From: Hippopus hippopus
Lineage: Eukaryota > Mollusca > Bivalvia > Cardiida > Cardiidae
DNA: 64,000 nt
Direction: 5' to 3'
Assembly (NCBI GenBank): GCA_946811185.2
Contig: OX328113.1
Span: forward strand, 4,588,001-4,652,000
Shown here: one piece after another, positions 1 to 12,400 of the stretch
How positions within the stretch are numbered: position 1 is the stretch's first letter
Layout: every line of letters starts with the position of its first letter
Notes under the pieces: model-generated
The model's input: the letters and a program-made list of their open reading frames with translations, nothing else
Database searches by the model: none
What the model was told of the DNA's origin: nothing
Program-made: the position numbers and the translations under genes

Positions 1-579
1 GTTTTGGACTGAAAATGTGGCCTCTAGAGCGTACTCAAGGTTTTTCTAAGATTTGACCTGGTGACTTAGCTTCTGACCCGACATGGCCCATTTTCGAAGT
101 CGTCCGAGATATTATCAAGACAAACATTCTGACTAACTTTCAGGAGTATTGGACTAAAAATATGGCCTCTAGAGCGTACACTGGGTTTTTCTAAGATTTG
201 ATCTGGTGACCTAGTTTTTGACCTGACATGGCCCACATTCGAACTTGTCCGAGATATCATGAAGACAAACATTCTGACCAACTTTCAGGAGTATTGGACT
301 GAAAATGTGGCCTCTAGAGAGTACACAAGGTTTTTCTAAGATTTGACCTAGTGACCTAGTTTTTTACCCGACATGACCCATTTTCGAAGTCGTCCGAGAT
401 ATCATCAAGACAAACATTATGACCAAGTTTCACAAGTATCAGACTGAAAATGTGGCCTCTAGAGTGTACACAAGGTAAAAGTTGACGACGGACGACGGAC
501 GACGGACGACGCACGACGGACGACGGACACAGCACGATCACAATAGCTCACTATGAGCACTTCGTGCTCAGGTGAGCTA
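1..579 (+). repeat. 145-bp tandem repeat with GAC microsatellite and terminal hairpin
   Basis: TGGCCTCT recurs at 18, 163, 308 and 453, a strict 145-bp period. The array is followed by a GACGACGGAC tract (481-530) and a hairpin at 544-579 (TAGCTCAC..TGAGCAC, loop TTC, GTGCTCA.GTGAGCTA). Tandem core, microsatellite and 3-prime hairpin match the plan of non-autonomous Helentron-like (pearl/HINE) elements known in bivalves; that assignment is inference. Cut by the window start. Confidence 0.75.
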
Positions 580-1105
580 AAAAACGAGAATTGCAATAAA
601 ATGATTATATATATCATATTCAATCGTTTTCCAATCAAAACCAAATGAGAGTGCAACTTAATGTTAAATTTGATTATGTTAGACCTAAATTAAGTTACAG
701 AGAGTGCACTTCAAAGACCAATAAGAACATTTCAGGCTAAAATCTATTAAGGTTTAAATATTTTAAAAGTGCGCTTCAAAAACCAATAAGAACATTTAAG
801 GCTAAACACTAGTAAGGCTTAAATTTTTGAAAACTTTTATAAAGTCGATTAAATACTGTAAACAACATTGAATTTTGACTGTTTCAGAAACAAAATGTGT
901 TAAACCAGTATTGCAATAAATTATTGCAAAACTCGTTGCGATGACAGAAAATTTATTACATTTCACTTTACAACCAGTTTTGCAATAAAAACGAGAATTG
1001 CAATAAAATGATTTTATACGTCATATTCGATCGTTTTCCAATCAAAAACAAATTAGAGTGTACTTTAAATTTAACTTGGATTATGTAAGACCTAAACAAA
1101 GTTCC
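580..1105 (-). repeat. Inverted partial copy of the 340-bp satellite
   Basis: About 1.5 units in opposite orientation (CGAGAATTGCAATAAAATGA at 584 and again at 990), directly abutting the hairpin of the 145-bp element. Confidence 0.85.
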
Positions 1106-1371
1106 ACAATGTCATAGTTTGAGTGGATAGGAGCCAAGTCCAAAATTACATTTTTTATCTCCCGTAATCTATGCAATCTCGCAAGCCAGGGCTAATATTT
1201 GTTATAAAGCCACACGAACGTCTATAGTTTGATATAATATCAACAAAATGGGTTATGTTTGGCTTAAAATGGGCAGATTATATCTTTTAAAACATTTATC
1301 AGTAAGGTAAAAGGAACGTCATGTGAAAGTCATTTATAAAAGTTTTATGCTCACTACAATTCGAGCTGGAG

Positions 1372-1600
1372 TCGGGGGTCCTGCGTGGCTCAGTTGTAAA
1401 GTGTATTATTCGCAACCTGGAAACCCGAGGTTCGAGCTGCACTGGATCGTCTGGGGTTTTTCGTGGGAGTATCCTTGGGGAAAACACTTCAGAGCCCCAG
1501 CCTAATACTGATGAAACCCAGGAAATACATCAATATATGAACTGTCGCCGTGATATGACTGAAATAATGTTGAAAGCGGCGTAAAACACCATTCATTCTA
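1372..1600 (+). repeat. tRNA-derived SINE
   Basis: A-box-like GCGTGGCTCAGTTGTAAAGT, B-box-like GAGGTTCGAGCTG, and the 3-prime tail GATATGACTGAAATAATGTT then GAAAGCGGCGTAAAACACC shared with other copies in the window. Diverged; not a tRNA gene. Confidence 0.7.
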
Positions 1601-1605
1601 TCAAT

Positions 1606-3470
1606 TAATCGGGCTGGAGTCTTTGACTACCTCTTACATTTACATTACACTTATATGTGAGAAAAAACCTAAATCGGCTCGTTTACCAGCTTTATTGGGA
1701 CAAAGAATTGTTATGTGAAAGTCATTTATGAGATTAGGCGAGCACTTCTAACAAAATCATCAGACGCACTTTACATCTCAGAAGCATGCGTCGTTGGTCC
1801 TTAGCATATTAAGAAAATAAGTGAAGAAGGTGGTTTCACAAGAATTGCAATAAATTATCGCAAAACCCGTAGCATTGACTGAAAACTTATAACAGTTTGC
1901 TGCTCAACAACTTTTAGCTATAAATCGAGGATAGCAAAACAAATTTGGTTTCTTTTGAAAATCGATTTCGTTTATCTGTCAAACTTTGAGCAAATCAGCC
2001 ATAGTAAAATCTTCGAAATTCCCCCGTGTTGAAATCATCTCTCTGTATATAATTGTATGTTCATTGGGTAAACCTCTATCAGATTGTTTAAAGAGTATAA
2101 AGTGAATAAAATAAAATTTATTCAGTAAAAAATCACCGAACTTGTAAACGGCCACTGCGTATTACTCTTTTTATATCATATTTAGAAGTCTCAGACACAA
2201 AACCGAGGAAGAGAATAACCCCCTTTTCAAAAGTCACATAAATCGCAAATTTAAGACAAATTCCAAAACCTCAGCCTAAGAAATCCACGAAAAATGTTGT
2301 TTTAACCGATTTATTGGTAAGCTTAATCGTGCTAGAATTCAATCTATTGAACGGTAAGGATTTGTTTTGGTAAGGATCTCACAATTGCCCATTAAGTAAA
2401 GTATACCCCACCACCAGTGTTTATTTTGAGATCAGGGATGTTGACGGACTCGTGTCATTTAAATTGTGTTCCTTGGGATTTTTTTTTTTTTTTTTCTTTA
2501 TTATTTTTTTTTTCGTAGGTTTTTCTTGAAACGGATATTACTTGGGTATTGAATAAATACCCGTTTGAATCGGAATGAAAATTAGGGAAAAGCGCGTTTC
2601 ATAAACAACGGCAAATGAGGTCGTTAATGTTGTACAGGAAGATCTTCTCTGAAACAGGTAGTTCGAATTTTATTGTTATTCGGCAGAAATTTTCAATACC
2701 GAAAGAAGTAGTTATCTTATGCTGACGTACACAGAAAAAATGTCGATGCTTAAGAAGATTATATATTTTTAGTCAAAACGAAATTCCCAAAAGCGAATGA
2801 TCATCACCCGAAGGCCCTTAATATGAAAAACTCAAAGCCTCAAAAAGATCGCAATTTGTCGGTATATGACAGTTTAGATAAAGATCAGCCTTCATACACA
2901 TCATGTTTGATTTTTACCCACAATTTTTGAAACGGATGGTTGTTTTTCAAAGACAGTACGCCAACTTAAAAAATGAAAAAAAAAAGGCTTGTCTGACTCA
3001 TTAAAGGCTTTAAACAATCATTGGTTTATCGAAGTTATTTGCACTGTGAACCGTTACGCTGAGAGAACCTTATAGGAAATCCGTAAATTAAAGAAATTGG
3101 ATCAGAGATTGAACTCAGTGCAGGCCGATCGGGGGAGGGGGTTAAAGTGGTTGTAAGGTAAGGTAGAATGACCATTTATCTACAGAAATTGTACCGAAGG
3201 CGAAAAGTGTTGACCCCGGTCAGCCTGTGCATTTCACGCAGACTGACCAGGGTCGGTCAAGTTGCAGAAAGGGCGTGAAATTGTCATAGAGCTTAAATTT
3301 GTGACGTTATTTACTTAGAACAAGAGCCGTCGTAGACGGATTACGCTCCCTGAACAGGTTTTTGTTTAGGAAAATGAAGGCTGTCGGTAAATGGTTGGTC
3401 ACGGGAGAGGAGGGTGGGGTGAAACAGACTACTTAAGACTGGAAAAGTACTACGTTGAAATCCTGATTTA
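1606..3470. other. Intergenic, no gene seen
   Basis: AT-rich with a T homopolymer near 2480-2510 and one remnant palindromic core at about 3205-3265 (GGTCAGCCTGTGCATTTCAC). No open frame, splice pattern or family resemblance found. Confidence 0.5.
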
Positions 3471-3479
3471 AGCCTTAAT

Positions 3480-6115
3480 AGTGTTTAGTGTGACATGTTT
3501 TCGTTGGTCTTTGAATTATCATCTTTTGTAACTTTGTTTATGTCTAACATAATCCAGTTTTAAAATAAATTGCACTCTGACTTTGTTTGATTGGAAAACT
3601 GACGATTATGATATATATATAATGATTTTATTGCAGTTCTCGTTTTTATTGCTAAACTGGTTGTGAAGTGAAATGTAATACATTTTCTGTCATCGCAACG
3701 AGTTTTGTAATAATTTATTGCATTACTGGTTTAGATATATTGTGACCTGACCATTTACAACTTAATGTTGTATACGATATTTATTCGACTTTATAATGGT
3801 TTTCATAGATTTAAGCCTAAAGAGTGTGAAGCCTAAAATGTTCCTATTTGCCTTTGAATTGTCACTTTCTGTAACTTCATTTAGGTCTTAGATAATCTAA
3901 TTTAACATTACATTGCATTCATACTTGGTTTTGGTTTGAAAACAATCCAATATGATATATAAAATCATTTTATTGCAATTCTCGTTTTTATTGCAAATCT
4001 GGTTGTGAAGCGAAATGTAATACATTTTCTGTCATCGCAACGAGTTTTGTAATAATTTATTGCAATACTGATTTAAGACATATTGTTTCTGAAACAGTCA
4101 AAATTCAATGTTGTTTACGGTATTTAATCGACTTTATGAAAGTTTCCAAAGGTTTAAACTGTAATAGTGTTTAGCCTGAAATGTTTTTATTAGTCTTTGA
4201 AGCGCACTTTCTGTAACTTAATTAAGGTCTTACATAATCCAGTTTAACACTAAATTGCACTCTAATTTGGTTTTGATTGGAAAAAGATCGAATATGATAT
4301 ATATATAATGATTTTATTGCAATTCTCGTTTTTATTGCAAAACTGGTTGTAAAGTGAAATGTAATAAATTTTCTGTCATCGCAACGAGTTTTGCAATTAC
4401 TGGTTTAAGACATATTGTTTCTTAAGCAGTCAAAATTCAATGTTGTTTACAGTATTTAATCGACTTTATGAAATTTTATAAAAATTTAAGCCTTAATAAT
4501 GTTTCCTGAAATGTTCTTATTAGTCTTTGAAGCGCACTTTCTGTAACTTAATTCAGGTCTTACATAATCCAATTTAACACTAAATTTCACTCTAATTTGG
4601 TTTTGATTGGAAAAAGATCGAATATGATATATATAATCATTTTATTGCAATTCTCGTTTTTATTGTAAAACTGGTTGTAAAGTGAAATGTAACAAATTTT
4701 CTGTCATCGCAACGAGTTTTGCAATAATTTATTGCAATACTGGTTTAAGACATATTGATTCTTAAGCAGTCAAAATTCATTGTTGTTTACAGTATTTAAT
4801 CGACTTTATGAAAGTTTACAAAAATTTAAGCCTTAATAGTGTTTCCTAAAATGTTCTTATTGGTCTTTGAAGCGCACTTTCTGTAACTTAATTTAGATCT
4901 TACATAATCCAATTTAACACTAAATTTCACTCCAATTTGGTTTTGATTGGAAAAAGATCGAATATGATATATATATAATGATTTTATTGCAATTCTCGTT
5001 TTCATTACAAAACTGGTTGTAAAGTGAAATGTAATAATATTTCTGTCATCGCAACGAGTTTTGCAATAATTTATTGCAATAAGACATATTGATTCTTAAG
5101 CAGTCAAAATTCAATGTTGTTTACAGTATTTAATCGACTTTATGAAAGTTTACAAAAGTTTAAGCTATATAGTGTTTCCTGAAATATTCTTATTGGTCTT
5201 TGAAGCGCACTTTCTGTAACTTAATTTACGTCTTACATAATCCAATTAAACACTAAATTTCACTCTAATTTGGTTTTGATTGGAAAAAGATCGAATATGA
5301 TATATATATAATCATTTTATTGCAATTCTCGTTTTTATTGCAAATCTGGTTGTAAAGTGAAATGTAATAAATTTTCTATCATGGCAACGAGGTTTGCAAT
5401 AATTTATTGCAATACTGGTTTAAGACATATTGATTCTTAAGCAGTCAAAATTCAATGTTGTTTACAGTATTTAATCGACTTTATGAAAGTTTACAAAGAT
5501 TTAAGCCCTAATAGTGTTTCCTAAAATGGTCTTATTGGTCTTTGAAGCGCACTTTCTGTAACTTAATTTAGATCTTACATAATCCAATTTAACATTTAAT
5601 TGCACTCTACTTTGGTACTGATGCGAGAACGATCGAATATGATATATATGATCATTTTATTGCAATTCTCGTTTTTATTGCAAAACTGGTTGTGAAGTGA
5701 AATGTAATAAATTATCTGTCATCGCAACGAGTTTTGCAAAAAATTATTGCAATACTGGTTTAAGACATATTGTTTCTGAAACAGTCAAAATTCAATGTTG
5801 TTTACAGTCTTTAATCGACTTTATGAAAGTTTCCAAAGATTTAAGCCCTAATAGTGTTAAGCCTTAAATGGTCTTATTGGTCTTTGAAGCGCACTTTCTG
5901 TAACTTAATTAAGGTCTTACATAATCTAATATAACATTAAATTGCACTCTAATTTGGTTTTGATTGGAAAACGATCGAATATGATATATATAATCATTTT
6001 ATTGCAATTCTCGTTTTTATTGCAAAACTGGTTGTGAAGTGAAATGTAATAAATTTTCTGTCATCGCAACGAGTTTTGCAATAATTTATTGCAATTCTCG
6101 TATTTATTGCAAAAC
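3480..6115 (+). repeat. ~340-bp satellite array, eight units
   Basis: TTGCAATTCTCGTTTTTATT recurs near 3633, 3975, 4316, 4645, 4987, 5323, 5662 and 6003. Each unit also holds TCATCGCAACGAGTTTTGCA and CAGTCAAAATTCAATGTTG. No coding potential seen. Confidence 0.9.
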
Positions 6116-6546
6116 TTGTTGCTACTAAGCTCCGACCCGTTGTTAACTTATTTGTGATAATACATGTTTTAAAGCGTCATAACTACGTATCTTTGCTTCT
6201 TTTGAAATTCGCACATATGTTAAAGAAATGTGGTTACCGGTATATTTGGAGCTAATTATTGTGAAAAAAAAAAAGCAATAGATACCAATATAATATGTCA
6301 TGCAATATTGACACAAGGAACCTTTTGCGGACAATGTAGATCAAATTAAAACTGTGCAAAACTTGCAGTCTGATCTTTGATCTAGACTGTCCGATAAGGA
6401 TTTTTTTTTTTTTTCTCCACAAAATGCCTTTGAAAAAGCAATATTTCAGTTTTCTGTATCGGCTTGACAGTTTCATTTAAATTATTAAGAAGGTAAAGGG
6501 TTAAATGATATAAACAGAAAATGAGAAAATAAATAATGCTGGAAGT

Positions 6547-6552
6547 TTTATT
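6547..6552 (-). terminator. Poly(A) signal of gene A
   Basis: AATAAA on the minus strand about 57 nt past the stop codon. Gene B has the same hexamer in matching flanking sequence (AGAAATAAAAACTTTCAGCA type). Confidence 0.6.
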
Positions 6553-6608
6553 TCTGTTTTAGTCCTGCTTGTCCGAGATACAACCAAATCCATCACAAAT
6601 GTGATGTA

Positions 6609-6773
6609 TTAAAAACAGGAATCGCAGTTCTCACGTATCCAGTCGTAGAAGAAGGAAGTTCGGACATAAACACTGGGTTGAAGAACGATCCCTAAAATAT
6701 GACAGCCAGCGACACCCCATGAGGTAACACCTGCCAGTTTTCCGTCACAAGTCAGTGGACCGCCGCTGTCACC
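6609..6773 (-). CDS. Gene A exon 6 (catalytic Ser, C-terminus)
   Basis: 165 nt including TAA, after acceptor TTCCAG. It starts exactly at GDSGGP, then [21 protein letters not shown] and [13 protein letters not shown]. The PSVY in place of the usual PGVY puts Ser at position 226 of the pocket wall. Confidence 0.95.
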   Translation of the reverse strand, partial: GDSGGPLTCDGKLAGVTSWGVAGCHILGIVLQPSVYVRTSFFYDWIRENCDSCF

Positions 6774-7952
6774 CTGGAATGATAGATTGAATAGTGTTTT
6801 AAGCAGCTTTCAACATTGTTTAAGTCATATCACGGCAACAGCTCACATATTCACGTATGTCCTGGGTTACACCAGTACAAGATCAAGGCTGTAAAGTGTC
6901 TTGCCCAAGGGAGCTCCCATGAAGGACCCAGTCCTTGCAGTGGGGCTCGAACCCGGGACCTCCAGGTTATGTGTCCTACACTTTATTCTTGAGCCACGTA
7001 GGACCGCCTGTCACCCTAGAAAAGCAACAAGCAGAATAATAAAGGCCCAATAGCGCCCAAAAGTAAACAATGCCAGCGTTAAAATGCATCTAAATTCAAT
7101 TCATGCCAATTAAAAGTAAAGAAATTATTGTGAAGATGACAGTCTGGTGTTGTATGGTCGGTCTTGGTGTTAGTCGAAGGTAGAAAATTGGAATTCAAAA
7201 GCAGGTAAAAAGTAAAGAAAAGACAGAGCGACCTGGCATTTTTTATTCAGTTTTAAAATTCATTTTTCTCCCAACGGTTAACTCTAGGACCAATAGTCAT
7301 TGCAACAGGATTCGTTATTCATTCCTCTCTCACCGCTTAGCACTGTTTTCACGATTCATGTATGTGGACAAGAGTATACAAACACCAAATTAGGTATAGA
7401 AGCAATGCACCAGTCTGTATTGCATAAATACCTTCAATAGAGTGGAGCATTACTTTTCAGTGTTGGCTTTTTGATGATCTAATTTTTTTTGAGATATTTC
7501 TGTACGGAGTAATTTAGTTATTCAACCCTCAAACTTTGGTATTACATAAATGTACATGTGCTTATTGATATATACACACGTATCTGACAGGCGCAGATTG
7601 AAGTAGAGAGAAAGAGTCTGACAAAAGGAAATCCGGGGTGCAAGACCAAAGTTCTTCTTTGAATAGATTCCCTTGGTTCTTTTATATGCTCAGTGCAAAG
7701 CACCGATACATGCGAGGCGTCCTCTAGGTTTCTAACCAACTCAGCTCTTGTTGCGTGGAAAACACAAAGTGTATCTGATACACATCCTACCAGACCGGGA
7801 ATCGAACACTGGACCTTCGGAATGTTTGTCCAACATGTTAACAACTTGACCACCGCTCCACATTGTGTGCTATTTTAGTAACGGTGTCCGATGATCGAGC
7901 AATGAAATTATCGGCGTTTCGTGATGGACAAATGGAGCTTCAAAGACGCATG

Positions 7953-7983
<31 letters not shown>

Positions 7984-8073
7984 TGTATGTATGTATGTAT
8001 TGTAATGTAACATAAACGTAATGTGTGTATGTTATGTATGTATGTAATGGTATGGTATGGTATGGTATGTATG

Positions 8074-8104
<31 letters not shown>

Positions 8105-9432
8105 TGTAATGTAATGTAAAGTAATATATCGTTAACGTAATGTATGTATGTTATGTATGTATGTATGTTTGTATGTATGTATGGCCAAAACTAGAAAACA
8201 AATTTCACGAGATGTCCGAGATTCTCATTTTCATTTGATAATTACACTTTGGCCATCTGTAAATATTGCATGGACATAAGGTAATTATTATTGGTGAATG
8301 GACTCTTTCACAAATCAACGGACAGAATTTAGTCGAGCCGGGAATCAAGCCAATGACCCCCGGGTTTTCAAGCACAGATTGTTACCGGCGGAGCTACCGT
8401 GTACAACACTTACATTGCATGACCCCGAGCTGAAGAAACCGTCGCCCTGCACACAAATATGTTGTGAAAGAATACTGTTGGCGCCCCAATCGCTTTTGCA
8501 GTCCGTTTCGGACAGAACTCTCACCTCACTCGCCATCAGCCCGTCAGCGGCAGATCCACTTTCTTAAAAAAAAAAAAGAAAACAGAAAATAAAAATGAGC
8601 AAAGCTCTGAAAAAAAGAGTTTAACAAATTAGCAAAAACGATCAACCAAGCAATCCGCACAGGCTGACCTGGTTCGAAATTTTGTGCTATTGGTCATTTT
8701 TTCTGCATATCAATGGACCAGTTTACCTGAATTATTCAGTCGGTTTTTGGACAAAATCGATTTTACGGATCCCTAATTAAGTGATGACCTGCTTGGTATC
8801 ATGCATCACGAAGATGCATTAAATCCTCTTTTGCTTGAGTATGAATCAAATAAAAACAAGAGGGTCGTAATAGCCTTATTTTGTCCACCTGCTCAAAATT
8901 GTACAAAAGCAATGCTTAGCTTATTTTTAATGCACTGGCCTGAGTGCAGCAGGCAAATGTTTTTACAAATTATCTACTGTTTGTTTGCATATGAGCGATA
9001 CTCTGGCAAAAGGGGGTTTAACGCATCTCTGTAATGCATTATACAGAGCAAGTCACATGATTATGGGTCCATAAAATCCATTTTGTCCAACAGAATGTTA
9101 TCTTGCACTATCCCCCCGTCACATACCTAACAGTCCTCTTTGGGCGTCGCCCATTTGGACAACCGGTGTCGACAGTAGATTTATATAAACGAAAATCAAT
9201 CAATATATCATGTCACGTGGTCTACGTCGGGTAGACAAAGCTCGTGGGATTTACCATGTGATATAGACAAGCCCACTCATTGTCTATTCTATACTTTTAA
9301 CCTCTAGCCTGCTAAGAGCGACTCAATTCCCTTTTGCGGACAGTGTTGATCAAGATCAGACTGCACAGAACGTGCAGTCTGATCTTGGATCTACACTGTT
9401 CGATAAAGCGATATCCCCCCCAAAAAAAAATA

Positions 9433-9475
<43 letters not shown>

Positions 9476-12400
9476 CGCACACACACACACACACAAAAGA
9501 AAACTCGGAAATGGCCAAATTCACGGGCTCCCGAATCTCGAATGGCGAACATTGCAAAGACGGGTATCACGGTAACCCACCCTTCACTTTAGCTGTATCG
9601 ATATTGTAAAGTAAATACTTTATTATTTGGTATGAATAACAAACAGCTAGAATGAAGTGAGCTTATTTTAAAAGTCCTGTTTAACCATGGTACCCGTACT
9701 GGCGACGTTCGCTATGCGACGATTCATGAGCCGGTGTAATTTGAAACCAGTGAACAAACTTTCGTTGCTTTAAAACATGGCAGCTGCGAAACCTTCTTGT
9801 ATTTATAATATACAGAAAAAATGTAAGTTGTGAAACTTAAAGTCATGGAAACCGAGTGCCTTTGCCTAACATAAGTAAACTACATTTGTGATAAAAACCA
9901 ACCTGTCAATCCATAACCGGAAATGGCGCATAAGGTGTTAGTGTAATTAACCGAACCATCTGCGACAGGTATGGCCAAACTTGATATATCCTGGGGATGC
10001 GGGGCCAATTTCAATACAGCTATATCGTTCGGGAAGCTACCTTCGCCGACACCGTACTCTGCATGCTATCAATAGACAATGATTATGTTCATTGTTAAAT
10101 CTAAATTGTAGACTTGTCCAAACCAAAATATTTGCAGTCGACGAATCAAATATGGCTCAAATGATGAAATTTGTCTTTTCGAGTGAATAAAACATTTTGG
10201 TAAAAAGGACAAATATTGGTTACCGGCGATTTCCCTTTTCCCAAAGTGTTTTCAAAAGCCCTGTTCATCAGGGTTGCTAAAACTCTGGATTGCTTGTTAA
10301 GGGTTAAAAAATGCCAAGCTCGGTTTCCTGCAAGGAGGTTATACTCAATGAGTCGCAGATTCGATTCTCAGCGTGGCCAAATTCTTTCCAAGGGTGGATG
10401 ACAATCATTGCAAAAAGTTGCATTTTTCTCTCACCACTGAGCACTGTTTCTACGATGTTTATGTGGGAAAGTGGGCAGTGAAATGGAAAGAATGTTGTTC
10501 ATTCAAAGTACTGGTAAAAGAAACTTATGGAAATCATGGATAGATGCACTCTCCACAAACTGATAAAGAAATCTATGCCAGTTTCCAATGAGTAAACATT
10601 TCCAATCATCCTCTATGAATCAAAGTGCATGTTGAAATTAATCTAATGGGGTAACAGCTTATTAGTGTGTTCCTTAAAGAAGCTGTTGTCATGTCTAAAA
10701 TATTGCATTCCCCTTCTCTCTATTGAAAAATTGTAGTATATATAGCAAGTGGACAAGAAAATTGACAGTAAAGAAGCCTTTCCCCTTACAGCGCTATCAG
10801 CCCTTTGATTGAGACATACATACATACATACATACATACATACGTACATACATACCACTTTTATGGTTTGAATAGGAATAGAAAACCCGAAATCACTCGC
10901 CACATTAAGCTCATTTGGCACTCTGAAAGGTAAAAGATGATCAAAACACACATCTAAGAAAAAGATAATCCTTATAGCGCTTTCATTAGTTACCTTGGCG
11001 GCCAGTGAAGATTGAGATCAGACTGCACAGAATGTGCAGTCTGATCTTTGATCTACACTGTCCGCTTTGTGGAAATACTGTTTAGATACCTCTTTCAAGG
11101 GGGCCTATTTCTAGGAAGAAACTGTCATTTGGATTTATAAGGCGCTCTACTCTTAAATCGGGCCCACTCGTCACAACCCGGCCCTTTCCGTTACTATGTC
11201 TAACCATGTCCTTTATCAATCTACTCGGAAAATTTTCATCGAAATGATAAATATCTTAAGCAAATGAAAAAAACAAACTTTTTGACAACTGAAATCTATT
11301 AAAAATGTTTTCAAAATATATTCAGTAATGATTTGGATTGAAAACTTTGCCTTGGTAATTTTTTAGTGGAATCTTGTGACTTTTAGAGCGGTAAAGCGAT
11401 TTATTTCCGGCGAAGAAATACAAGGTGACTGTACATATCACGTTCCATTTCCCTACATTTTCGAGGAGTGTGATTAGGTTTTGTCTTTTGTTTGATACCT
11501 ACACAAACACAAAGATTTTTTTTTTTTTTTTTTTAATAATTTAATACAATTATTATTGTCTAACATACAAAAGCCACAAACACGCACAGTGCATTAATAT
11601 TTTTCAATATTTCCTAGTGCCGCTGAGATATGGAATGTAGGATGCGTAGGAATATAAATACTGCGAAGTCACAAGACCCCAAATATTAACCATTAGGCTG
11701 CTAAGCGTGACTCAAGGACCTTTTTCGGACAGCGTAGATCAAAATCAGACTGCACAGAACGTGCAGTCTGATTTTGGATCTACACTGTCCGATAAGGCGA
11801 TATATTTCCTCCAAAAATACCTTACAAACAACACTATTCAGTTTTTTTTACTATCGGCTTGAAAGTTTCATTTATTTTAATAGGCAGAATAAAGGTTAAT
11901 ACTTTTTTCAATGTTCACTGTTCTTTTTGTGGCTGAGTCTTTGACAAACCATACTTTAACAGATCGTCAGACTTTTTATTATCGTCATACTTTAAGGATT
12001 ACGACCCCTCACTCATCGGTAAATGTCGTGTAACATCGCCGTATTTGTAAAGGCTATTCAGCCAGTCTCGTCAGCGTCCGTCTTTTAATATGAGAGTTAG
12101 GGGCCGTAGACTCACTAACTCATCGGTAAATATAGTGTAACATCGACGTTTTCGTAAAGGCTATTCGGCCAGTCTCGTGAGAGTAAGGGGCCGTAGATCT
12201 TAAAGCGTATGACTGAAATTTACCCGTATTTATACAAAGAATTATTTACATTTTGCCGCTATTGGGCATTTTACCTTTTACCAAGTAATCCTGTGTTTCA
12301 AAGACCCTGAAGAAAATACATTTTTATAACATTGCTGCGAAAGGAGTAAATGCTGGTAAGCAGCATTTTCTTCTTTTTCCGGAAGTCTGTTCTACCCTCT

